From a virus, in the IMG/VR virus record IMGVR_UViG_3300025118_000082, positions 1 through 31,845 of that record: a DNA stretch of 31,845 nt, one strand, 5' to 3'. The notes beneath the pieces are model-generated. The model saw nothing but the letters and a program-made list of their open reading frames with translations, was not told where the DNA came from and ran no database searches. Of the stretch, positions 14,203-21,130 are shown one piece after another (the first letter of the stretch is position 1; every line of letters starts with the position of its first letter). A program made the position numbers and the translations under genes.

Positions 14203-14460
14203 TTATTTAATACAACACTTTTTGAATTTCTTTCTACTGCCACAAGGGCAAGATTCATTTCTTCCAACCTTACGCCCCTCCACGCCATACGGACGGCTTG
14301 GGAGAAGAACAAGACGTGACTCTTTCCACCCCTCAAATTCCACCTCTACTTTTTTTGCTAATCCTTCACGATCGCAGAACGCATGATAAGGCCGCCAACC
14401 TCCAATCTTACGGACGAATTCACCTGAATGAATGGGTAGCTTTACAAACGCGGTTTTAAT
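14203..14460 (-). CDS. SEC-C motif protein; start probably an ATT codon
   Basis: The C-terminus reads [16 protein letters not shown], a textbook SEC-C zinc-binding motif (CPCxS..K.K.CC) as in SecA tails and many stand-alone proteins. The 60 residues before it are beta-rich ([20 protein letters not shown]... [20 protein letters not shown]). No ATG, GTG or TTG lies in frame near the beginning; ATT at 14460 has GAGGGG 5 nt upstream and gives 85 residues. Its first bases overlap the end of the preceding 36-residue ORF. Role unknown; SEC-C proteins bind zinc and often partner ribosomal or secretion factors. Confidence 0.7.
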   Translation of the reverse strand: MKTAFVKLPIHSGEFVRKIGGWRPYHAFCDREGLAKKVEVEFEGWKESRLVLLPSRPYGVEGRKVGRNESCPCGSRKKFKKCCIK

Positions 14461-14566
14461 TCTTACCCCTCTTTTTACCGCCCCTCTTCCACGCCTTAGA
14501 TGCGTTCTTTGTGGACCCGTGCCTACGCTTGTATTCGATGCGATATAATTTCTCAGCTAATTCCAT
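14456..14566 (-). CDS. Basic mini-protein (36 aa)
   Basis: The ORF begins [20 protein letters not shown] and ends in a Lys/Arg/Gly-rich tail ([11 protein letters not shown]). The ATG lies inside the last codons of the C5-methylase-like gene and the TAA overlaps the start of the SEC-C gene, so it occupies the slot between them without gap. The basic tail suggests nucleic-acid binding. Supported by packing only. Confidence 0.5.
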   Translation of the reverse strand: MELAEKLYRIEYKRRHGSTKNASKAWKRGGKKRGKN

Positions 14567-15144
14567 TGTGTGGCCATAGCATCGGCTATTCCCTGATAGG
14601 TTTCTGATCGCAATTTCCATCTGTCCGCTGAAGGACCGAGTTTGTTTTGCCCACTTGGGGTTTGATTTGCATACCGATCTTTTGTAATTATATCAGTTGG
14701 GATTAATTCGGGAAGATTCTTCAGCCAGAGGCAAGTCTTTTTACTGGCATCGTGACCAAATTCATAGGGTTGAATTATCTGGTTGGGCTTTCTCCATTTA
14801 GTTGACATGATGCCGACAGGATTCTCAATGGCTATCTTTGGGATCTCGGCATTTGCCAGAGACATGAAAAAATCTATCCCCTGTTGCTGTCTGCCATCGG
14901 CACGTTTTTCTGGAAACCATCTCGCTCCCGATACAGCAAGATGGGTACAAGGCGGGAAGGCAATCATTAAATCCCATCCGTTTGTTCTATAATCTGAAAG
15001 AATAGCCAAAACATCGCCAATATGATGAACACCATGTTTCGGGTTATCACTTGGGAGAAGATCACAAGACATGGCGAAATGACCTTTCTTTGCAAAAGCA
15101 TCCCTGACCTTACCGCTATATTCACAGGCAATTAAAACTCTCAT
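14557..15144 (-). CDS. C5-cytosine-methyltransferase-like protein
   Basis: The protein begins MRVLIACEYSGKVRDAFAKK, an N-terminal SAM-site-like strand, and has FPPC (residues 63-66), the catalytic-Cys PPC motif, and IENP (106-109), the motif VI position. At 195 residues it is much shorter than full C5 methyltransferases and seems to lack a target-recognition domain, like a known family of short phage proteins annotated 'DNA cytosine methyltransferase'. Activity and target are unknown. Of ATGATG at 15147/15144 the second is preferred (AGGAG at 6 nt). It is the first gene after the 465-nt non-coding hub and so heads the early operon. Confidence 0.75.
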   Translation of the reverse strand: MRVLIACEYSGKVRDAFAKKGHFAMSCDLLPSDNPKHGVHHIGDVLAILSDYRTNGWDLMIAFPPCTHLAVSGARWFPEKRADGRQQQGIDFFMSLANAEIPKIAIENPVGIMSTKWRKPNQIIQPYEFGHDASKKTCLWLKNLPELIPTDIITKDRYANQTPSGQNKLGPSADRWKLRSETYQGIADAMATQWN

Positions 15145-15308
15145 CATTTGCTCCTACTAAACGAAACCCTCCAGGACAAAGATGAAACAGAGATAAGAAG
15201 TCCCGAAGGGCTGAATTTTGTTATTTTATTATTTAGTTTCATCTTGAAAACAATATAACAAATAATACTATATAAAATCCATAAAAATTATCCAGATAAT
15301 AAAATAAC
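15145..15308 (-). promoter_or_regulatory. Leader of the early operon, with a weak promoter candidate
   Basis: This AT-rich stretch before the early operon contains TGTTATATT (15260-15252 on the minus strand), an extended -10-like sequence, and one arm of a long inverted repeat. No good -35 is visible. A CCCTTCGGG mini-hairpin lies at about 15202-15212. Transcription of the early operon probably starts here or at the upstream site near 15419. Confidence 0.3.
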
Positions 15309-15312
15309 AAAA
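15216..15312. repeat. 17-bp perfect inverted repeat with 63-nt AT-rich spacer
   Basis: TTTTGTTATTTTATTAT (15216-15232) is the exact reverse complement of 15296-15312. The spacer is almost pure A/T in places (tatataaaatcc). With a 4-nt bulge the pairing extends to GGGC/GCCC outside the arms. The right arm shares four bases with the terminator hairpin beside it, so the two RNA structures compete. It could be a replication-origin cruciform or an RNA switch. Confidence 0.75.
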
Positions 15313-15341
15313 GCCCTATCTCTTTGTACAATAGGGCTTTT
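15309..15341. terminator. Strong bidirectional intrinsic terminator
   Basis: AAAAGCCCTAT and ATAGGGCTTTT form an 11-bp perfect stem with an 11-nt loop. The A/T ends give a U-run on either strand, so it can stop transcription in both directions. It lies between the tail operon and the early operon, downstream of the promoter-like site at 15419. Confidence 0.85.
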
Positions 15342-15412
15342 AATAAATGCGTTTGACTTAAAATGTTTAAGTTAGCCGAAAAACCGGGCCAGATAGTGAC
15401 TATCCCAAAGCA
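15309..15412 (-). ncRNA. Candidate small RNA or leader between a promoter-like site and the terminator
   Basis: From about 15412 (7 nt after the extended -10) to the terminator the transcript would be about 104 nt. It would fold into GATAG-TCA-CTATC, then CTTAAA-CAT-TTTAAG, then the 11-bp terminator stem. There is no ORF. This is a compact promoter-hairpins-terminator unit, as expected of a phage small RNA or an attenuated early leader. The call depends on the promoter being real. Confidence 0.4.
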
Positions 15413-15418
15413 GACCTG

Positions 15419-15449
15419 ATTATATCATTTTTTATGCTTATAGATTCAA
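15419..15449 (-). promoter_or_regulatory. Extended -10 promoter candidate
   Basis: On the minus strand TGATATAAT (TG + TATAAT at 15424-15419) is a perfect extended -10. A TTGAAT sits at 15449-15444, 19 nt upstream, a spacing longer than ideal but tolerable with an extended -10. It points toward the terminator at 15341 and the early operon. Confidence 0.5.
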
Positions 15450-15519
15450 TCCCAAGCGATTATTCCATTCTTTTCGATTACAACTACGAAAAACCAAGCC
15501 CCTGCCCTTAAAACGCCTG

Positions 15520-15545
15520 TTTGACCGCTTCAAACCGATTTGACC
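15520..15545. repeat. Short iterated motif TTTGACC
   Basis: TTTGACC occurs at 15520-15526 and 15539-15545 with TTCAAACC, a near inverted copy, between them at 15529-15536; centres are 9-10 bp apart, one helical turn. The arrangement resembles small iterons or a repeated operator in the non-coding hub. Confidence 0.35.
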
Positions 15546-15559
15546 TAATTCTGAAAGAT

Positions 15560-15587
15560 TTTAAGTGAAAAGGCTGTTTCACTTAAA
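15560..15587 (-). terminator. Hairpin after the tail operon
   Basis: TTTAAGTGAAA (15560-15570) and TTTCACTTAAA (15577-15587) make an 11-bp stem with a 6-nt loop, 23 nt after the last tail gene. On the minus strand the stem is A/T-rich and the following run (ATCTTTC) is only partly U, so it is a moderate terminator. Confidence 0.6.
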
Positions 15588-15609
15588 TAATTAAGGTTTG
15601 GACTTTCAA

Positions 15610-16617
15610 TTAAAATTCCTCGATAACTGAAAGGGCTGTTGAATATACGTTACTTGCTACCTGTTGCGATGACCATTCTTCTTGCCCGAACCTGCCAAAA
15701 ATGTAATCGCCGTTGGTTGTAGAACTTCCATCAGGTGTAAATACAAATGGGATATGACTGCCACCTGTCCGATTCCAAACCATGTTATAGAATGAATCGG
15801 TATCGGTCGCTGTAGATACATCGCTATTTATCAAATCGGTATCGGTCAGGTAGCTGAAGTTCATATTGAATTGAGTCCTTCCCCCGAACCGTAGGGATGT
15901 AGAGGTCCCCGCACTCTTGAACGGTTGACCGCTTTGAGTAGATGAAGACTGATTCCCTTCCAACCATTTCGCCTGACTGAATCTTCTCCCTGATGGTGTC
16001 TCCATTATATCATTCCCAAAACTGACAGACCTTGTAACTTGGAGATCAGGAGCGAGTGGCATATCAAAGTATTCACCAATTAAGATACACCCAACTTTCA
16101 AGTCATAAGTAGAACTGAAAGTAGAATCACCCTCAAATTGGACAGCCACATATCTATTGGTGTCGGCTGTATCGAATGTAATAATTGAATCCCCATCAGT
16201 TGCGGGGGTGAATATATTAGATGAATCAGCGGCGTTCAGAACTGAAGCACTCGCTTCGGCAGTAGGATCGACAGAGGTTATAGCACTGGCACTCGTTCCT
16301 ACCCTAAATTTTCCTTCAGCCGAATCCATGTTATGATTCAAGATCGCTACGAAGTTAGTAGATACAGAGGTTGCCTGTTTATCAATCGTGAAAAGAACAT
16401 GATCGGCTCGGGTCGCCGCTGAATCTGAAGTTGAGAATACTACCTGATTAGCGGGGTTCATATCGAATAATTCTTCATCTACATAATCTGAATCGTGATT
16501 GAGAGAATCTGATGCGGCATGATAAACAGCGAACTCTGATGAAGCTACGCCTCTTGATACGAGCCAGTTAATGGTGTCCACATAAAATCTTGGTGTCTGT
16601 ATTCGTTGGTAAGTCAT
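15610..16617 (-). CDS. Tail-tip or receptor-binding-type structural protein (335 aa)
   Basis: The Ser/Thr/Asp-rich, beta-type protein begins MTYQRIQTPRFYVDTINWLV. It has repeated patterns 'FDTADTNRYVAVQF' and 'LAPDLQVTRSVSFG', then an RRFSQAKWLEG block and 'FNMNFSYLTDTDL', which look like a beta-sandwich followed by a distal tail-type domain. It is the last gene of the tail operon, after the 758-residue tail protein, with no gap (its ATG follows that gene's end in the opposite reading). It is probably part of the tail tip; adhesin function is not shown. Confidence 0.6.
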   Translation of the reverse strand: MTYQRIQTPRFYVDTINWLVSRGVASSEFAVYHAASDSLNHDSDYVDEELFDMNPANQVVFSTSDSAATRADHVLFTIDKQATSVSTNFVAILNHNMDSAEGKFRVGTSASAITSVDPTAEASASVLNAADSSNIFTPATDGDSIITFDTADTNRYVAVQFEGDSTFSSTYDLKVGCILIGEYFDMPLAPDLQVTRSVSFGNDIMETPSGRRFSQAKWLEGNQSSSTQSGQPFKSAGTSTSLRFGGRTQFNMNFSYLTDTDLINSDVSTATDTDSFYNMVWNRTGGSHIPFVFTPDGSSTTNGDYIFGRFGQEEWSSQQVASNVYSTALSVIEEF

Positions 16618-18894
16618 TTAGTCTGAAACCTCTGTGCAAAAGAACTCGCAACCGTTTGGTCTTTTACTTGTTTGTGTAATAATGAAAAAGTGATTACTGG
16701 AATCCATCGCTGTTCCATACAGTTTTATGCTCGAATCCCAATTTGAAAAATTGATAATATCCCCCACTTCCAGATGATTATACTTTGCGGAAGGGGCATC
16801 GAACATGATGACAACCTTCCTATCTTTCATTGTATCCTTGTAATAAGTAGCAAGATTTTGAGCAGTGGTGTCATCTTGAATTAGACCTGCATCATGCTCA
16901 TATTCTAAAGTTTGATTGATCCCGTTTACGGTTGTCCCCTGAGAAGTTGAGTCGGTTGCTGTTTTTATCCCTACGTTTTCGGTCATTCCATAATTGAATT
17001 TGTAATGAACTGTCACATCATTCCGAACAGCATTGGCAGAAGTGAGATTAATTGAGTCCAGTGTTATATCGTTATAGTCAACCTGTGCATCAGCCGAAGA
17101 ATAGTCGGCGGGTTTTCTCAATGTTTTAATTTTGAATTTTCCATCCCCAGATAGAAAAACATAAGAGCCACATAGTCCACCTAATTTCTCTATTAATTCT
17201 TTCGATCCCAAGAATCTATTGTGACTGAAAGCAAATTTTATATCCCCCACCGAATCGTCAAATACGTCTGTGATTAATCCATCGGTAGAATTTCCAGAAG
17301 TATCAAAAGTGCTTATATCAATATCTGATCCATCCGTATTACTATCCAATCCAAGCCCTTCCCTTAAAATATCTTCAATGATATACACGGGGTTTGTGAT
17401 GTAGTCTGTAGTTGCATAATTGGGATCAGCCGCAGTTCCATTTTCGTCGGTTCTGTTATTCCCATCAATCGTGTCAATCCACGCCCCGTATTTCCTACCA
17501 ATCCCAGAAAAATAAACATAATCAATGTTGGCGGGTTGAGCCTGTTGATGAAAAGCCTGTACCTTTTTCATAACAGTGACCTGCTTGGATTTACCTTTTT
17601 CCCATAAGATTTTTGGGACAGAAGCCAAACGCATATCATCATATTCCTGAAGATATGTTTGGTTTGCACTGAATTGGATTTCCATTTCAATCTGCTTGAT
17701 TGCACAGTTGCGGCTATTCCCCGAAATACTTGTCAGAAGATAAAATTGATACGTCCCTTCCAAATCCCATGAGTCTTTTTGTGTGGTCGAGAACATGGAA
17801 CTCACATCAACCCGCTCATGTAAACTCCCCGCATTCCAAGTGAGACTTGCATTGGTGGAAGGGGATGCGGCATTTTGAACTCGGAAAACATCTTCAGCCG
17901 CAATAGTCGCATCACTAAAAGAAGCATAAGAAATGACAGCCCTGATATAGGTAATCTCTCCCAAATTGGGAATCTTGGGAATATCAAAAGAAACAGTCCC
18001 ACTTGAATTGTTGGCGGTCAATGTCTCTGATGTGCTGAAGCTTTTATCTGTTATATTTCCACCGTTGTAAAGAATGGGGTAGTGATAAAATACTGCCCCC
18101 TTAGTAGAGATCGAGGGATCGGAAGTGCTGACGGCGGCATTACTCCCATAGAAAGTTCCAAACTCGCCTCCTCCTCCATGATAGTAAACATTGTCAGCAT
18201 CAAGTGTGTGCATATCTTCAGTATCAGGTGTTGACACCATGTAATCGGTGGAGTCATTCCATTTATTTGTGATGACAGCGGGGAACTTTGCTTCGGTGTA
18301 AACTCCTGTCATATAAGAATCAATCGTTCCCGCCCCTGTTCTTTCGTGGAAATATCCGTAAGTCATCGGAATGGGTTTACCGAGATTTTTCTCTGGGGCA
18401 TTAGGATATGTTGAGGAATCTATAACTGTCTTGGGCAATTCTTTATGATAGTAAGTAGTAAAATCAAGAAGGGTCAGCATGATTTCGTTACGATTATATC
18501 CTATGTCCCCTGCTATCATTCCCGTTCCGATAAGATTCGCAGATGTGTCATAAGTCAAACCGTGAACGCATTGGAACAATTCCCATTTTCTGTTTCCGAA
18601 ATTCTTGGATGATAATTGATCCGAAAACCTACCTCCCTGAAATGTGTTGTGAGTGTTCACCATCTTGACTGTTACATTAGAAATAGATGAAGAGAACTCA
18701 AAATAATCAATGCTTTGATTTGTGTTGCCCCAATCAGTCACAAGCCCGTAATAAATATCAGACCCGTCAACTCGGTGCGTATCACTTACGCCAACAAATG
18801 CTGATTCATCGTTGTAATAAAGTTTCAAGCACCAGAACGCCTGAGCATTTCTCAGCTTGAGTTTATTGACAAGGGTGGAGTTAAATGAAAGCAC
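16618..18894 (-). CDS. Large tail-tip/baseplate hub-like protein (758 aa)
   Basis: The 758-residue protein begins MLSFNSTLVNKLKLRNAQAF and has an N-terminal beta-rich domain (LYYNDESAFVGVSDTHRVDG...). Its C-terminal third (about 540-757) contains FAFSHNRFLGSKELIEKLGG and LEVGDIINFSNWDSSIKLYG, segments typical of tail-hub proteins in which a 'tail protein' domain is built from a gp27/distal-tail-like fold. It lies directly after the tape measure gene, sharing one base, which is the standard place for the distal tail and hub proteins. Enzymatic activity such as a peptidase motif is not visible. Confidence 0.65.
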   Translation of the reverse strand: MLSFNSTLVNKLKLRNAQAFWCLKLYYNDESAFVGVSDTHRVDGSDIYYGLVTDWGNTNQSIDYFEFSSSISNVTVKMVNTHNTFQGGRFSDQLSSKNFGNRKWELFQCVHGLTYDTSANLIGTGMIAGDIGYNRNEIMLTLLDFTTYYHKELPKTVIDSSTYPNAPEKNLGKPIPMTYGYFHERTGAGTIDSYMTGVYTEAKFPAVITNKWNDSTDYMVSTPDTEDMHTLDADNVYYHGGGGEFGTFYGSNAAVSTSDPSISTKGAVFYHYPILYNGGNITDKSFSTSETLTANNSSGTVSFDIPKIPNLGEITYIRAVISYASFSDATIAAEDVFRVQNAASPSTNASLTWNAGSLHERVDVSSMFSTTQKDSWDLEGTYQFYLLTSISGNSRNCAIKQIEMEIQFSANQTYLQEYDDMRLASVPKILWEKGKSKQVTVMKKVQAFHQQAQPANIDYVYFSGIGRKYGAWIDTIDGNNRTDENGTAADPNYATTDYITNPVYIIEDILREGLGLDSNTDGSDIDISTFDTSGNSTDGLITDVFDDSVGDIKFAFSHNRFLGSKELIEKLGGLCGSYVFLSGDGKFKIKTLRKPADYSSADAQVDYNDITLDSINLTSANAVRNDVTVHYKFNYGMTENVGIKTATDSTSQGTTVNGINQTLEYEHDAGLIQDDTTAQNLATYYKDTMKDRKVVIMFDAPSAKYNHLEVGDIINFSNWDSSIKLYGTAMDSSNHFFIITQTSKRPNGCEFFCTEVSD

Positions 18895-20330
18895 TAACCA
18901 AAAGACCTGACTCTGTTCATGGCGGGTACTAATGTATTCCTTACATAAGAATCTGAGATCAGCCCCCCGCTAATGTGTACATGATTATTCACTCGTGGGG
19001 TTTGCCCCGTAAAACCTTTAAGTAGGAATCCCAGGAAACCACCTTTCCCCGCTTGAGTGGTTGCGAAAGCTCCCCCTGTCCCACCTGTTATAGATTGCAA
19101 CAAAAGAAATATAGCCGCATTAGCTGCCATTTCTATTGCTATAGCTTTCAGCGATGACGTTAAAGCCTCTCCGAGGTCTTGCCCATGAATCACAGCGGCG
19201 GCAAGATTGGTAGCAAGTGATCGAGTCATATCAACAGCCACCTGTTGTCCTTCTGATAACCAAATCTCAGAAGACTCTCCTTGTACCACTGCTACTTTTT
19301 TAATTTCTTGGGTTAAATCTTTTAACTCTCCTCTATATTTAGATATTACCTCAGTTGCAAGTTGAGCTTCTATTGCGGAGTCACTAAAAAATTGACCTAT
19401 TTCTTCCCCTCTAAGCTCTCCTATTCTATTTTTTAGAATTTCTATTTCGTCTCTCTCTAAACGAATTTGGAATGCATTCTCTCCGTGGCTACCCACCTCC
19501 CTTTTTAGTCTCGTGACGTTTTGTTCTCTTAGAAAAATCTCCCTCTCCAGACCCTTTATACTTAATTCCATTCTTTTCTTCGCTTCCGCTTCCATCATTT
19601 TTTCTGCTTTAGATATTCCATCTAACGCTTCTGAAATACCCTCTGCCACTGCTTTGAAACTTTTGGCTAAACTTATTACCATAGGAGCAAATAAATTTCC
19701 TATAACTTCCCCCGTATCCCCTATAGCATTTTTCATTTGTTCTATTTGACCAGACATTGTATCTGCTGCGGCAGCAGCTTGTCCCCCAAACATCTTAGCA
19801 AGATTCCCAGTTAAGGATTCCAATCTTTTTGTCGATCCCGCAGCTCCTTCAACTTCTACGCCATATCTACTCATAGCGTTCATAGAAGTTCCGAAAGTTC
19901 TACCCACTAATTGTGCCGCAGAATTAAGATCCGTCCCCGTTGCTGAGGCATAATCCATAGTGACCTCTGTTAATTTTTTTAAGGCTTCTTCGTCTTGAGT
20001 AAATGCCGCCATCATGGACATAGCTTCAATGGTTGCTTCATCTCCAAAGGCAGTACTTTTTTGTAAAGCAGAAGCATATTGTAAAAGTTCTTTGGAAGTT
20101 CCTCCCAATGCAGTTGCTAATTTTCTTTCTGCTAATTCCTGTTGCCCTGCCAATTCTATAGATTGCTTAAAACCACTAAGAAGTGCCCTTGCTCCAAAAA
20201 ATGCTGCACCCGCTTTTAAGGCAGCCATTCCCATACTCTTTAGATTCTGATCTATCTTTTTGGTCTGCTTTGCTGCCTTTTCAGCACCCCGAGTTCTAAA
20301 TTCTAATTCTACTCTTTTCTTAACTGCCAC
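18894..20330 (-). CDS. Tape measure protein
   Basis: The 478-residue protein starts MAVKKRVELEFRTRGAEKAA and has long helical regions, a hydrophobic middle (GMAALKAGAAFFGARALLSG near residues 34-53), the GRTFGTSMNAMSRYGVEVEG block typical of lambda-H/TP901-type tape measures (about 143-162), a charged coiled coil (KKRMELSIKGLEREIFLREQ), and hydrophobic C-terminal segments. Such a protein sets tail length; at about 0.15 nm per residue, tail length would be near 70 nm. It follows the chaperone ORFs, overlapping their end by 11 nt, which is the expected order. Confidence 0.85.
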   Translation of the reverse strand: MAVKKRVELEFRTRGAEKAAKQTKKIDQNLKSMGMAALKAGAAFFGARALLSGFKQSIELAGQQELAERKLATALGGTSKELLQYASALQKSTAFGDEATIEAMSMMAAFTQDEEALKKLTEVTMDYASATGTDLNSAAQLVGRTFGTSMNAMSRYGVEVEGAAGSTKRLESLTGNLAKMFGGQAAAAADTMSGQIEQMKNAIGDTGEVIGNLFAPMVISLAKSFKAVAEGISEALDGISKAEKMMEAEAKKRMELSIKGLEREIFLREQNVTRLKREVGSHGENAFQIRLERDEIEILKNRIGELRGEEIGQFFSDSAIEAQLATEVISKYRGELKDLTQEIKKVAVVQGESSEIWLSEGQQVAVDMTRSLATNLAAAVIHGQDLGEALTSSLKAIAIEMAANAAIFLLLQSITGGTGGAFATTQAGKGGFLGFLLKGFTGQTPRVNNHVHISGGLISDSYVRNTLVPAMNRVRSFG

Positions 20331-20757
20331 GCTGTTTCTCCATGTAATGTTTTTGTAATGCTATCATCTCGGTCTTAATAACTGAAAAATCCCTCAGTTT
20401 TTGGGCGGGAGCCTCATCGAGGGATTTTGCTAAAGGAATATTAAACGATTCCATCATGTAATGCTCTTCGATCAGCCTATCATATTCTTGTTTCCACAGG
20501 AATTTAGGGTTTGCGAAATAATGAACCTGGAAGTATAGCTGCTGCCCGATAGTGAATTTTGTCCCCGCCGCTTCTTTTGCCAATCTCGCCACTTCGTTCC
20601 ATCTCTCCTCATCATCATATTTAATCTGCTTGAATAAAGACGGGCTTTGAGCCGAATAAGTAGCCCCCGACGGGAGGATTATCGGGAACTGCGGGGTATC
20701 AATATAACCAAGAGCCGTACCCCATACGGCGTAAGCAAGACCCAAAGCCCTTATATT
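20320..20757 (-). CDS. Tail assembly chaperone, C-terminal (gpT-like) part, read by -1 frameshift
   Basis: The frame opens inside the end of the upstream ORF and encodes an aromatic helical segment (ALGLAYAVWGTALGYIDTPQ), then KQIKYDDEERWNEVARLAKE and a helical C-terminus. Its only start-like codon is a TTG at 20745. Read from the slippery site at 20763-20757 by -1 shift, it fuses to the upstream 96 residues into a 241-residue gpGT-like protein. Such proteins hold the tape measure protein during tail assembly in the cell and are absent from the virion. Confidence 0.8.
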   Translation of the reverse strand, partial: NIRALGLAYAVWGTALGYIDTPQFPIILPSGATYSAQSPSLFKQIKYDDEERWNEVARLAKEAAGTKFTIGQQLYFQVHYFANPKFLWKQEYDRLIEEHYMMESFNIPLAKSLDEAPAQKLRDFSVIKTEMIALQKHYMEKQRGS

Positions 20758-21044
20758 TTTTTTGATTCATCATCCATCCTGAGATACTTGACCAGAATTT
20801 TCTGCCCAAGTGTATCAATCTCGGGATGAGACATTTCTTGTAAGACCTCTTCGGGCTTCTCAATCGCAAAATCCAGGGCCATCGCTACCGCCATATCGTG
20901 GGCTTCCCAATCAATTTTGATATTGGATACTTCACCCGATGCGAAATCAATATCGGAATTTCGATAGCTCTTCTTATAAAGATTGTAAAGCTCCCGTTCT
21001 TGCCCAAATGTGATCTCTTTAATTTCAAGGTCGTCAACCTTCAT
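20751..21044 (-). CDS. Tail assembly chaperone, gpG-like part (97 aa)
   Basis: The 97-residue protein begins MKVDDLEIKEITFGQERELY and ends KYLRMDDESKKI; the ITFGQERELYNLYKK segment and acidic helical C-terminus are as in gpG-type chaperones. A GGGAGGT site precedes the ATG. The last codons TCA AAA AAA ATA TAA contain the heptamer A AAA AAA, giving a -1 shift into the downstream frame. It lies between the tail tube gene and the tape measure gene, the universal position for this pair. Confidence 0.8.
   Translation of the reverse strand: MKVDDLEIKEITFGQERELYNLYKKSYRNSDIDFASGEVSNIKIDWEAHDMAVAMALDFAIEKPEEVLQEMSHPEIDTLGQKILVKYLRMDDESKKI
20757..20763 (-). other. -1 frameshift slippery heptamer
   Basis: The minus-strand sequence A AAA AAA (within a run of eight A) is a classic X XXY YYZ slippery site in phase with the 97-residue ORF. 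The zero frame stops only two codons later, while the -1 frame continues for 145 codons. No obvious downstream pseudoknot was worked out. Confidence 0.8.
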
Positions 21045-21130
21045 TTGACCTCCCTTTCTCTATTTTATTGGAAAATGGATCGAGTAATGGGGGTTCTAAG
21101 CCCCGATCTCAACCCGAGGTGATACCTATA
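21045..21130 (-). other. 86-nt gap after the tail tube gene with a small GC hairpin
   Basis: Between tail tube and chaperone genes the transcript can form a GGGG/CCCC hairpin (21089-21104) with an 8-nt loop, not followed by a U-run. Such hairpins often protect the abundant tube message or reduce read-through. No ORF. Confidence 0.3.

Noticed and set aside
14557-15144. Full restriction-modification system around the C5-methylase-like gene
   Set aside because: The protein is too short and neighbouring genes show no restriction nuclease; the PD-(D/E)XK protein matches the resolvase type instead.
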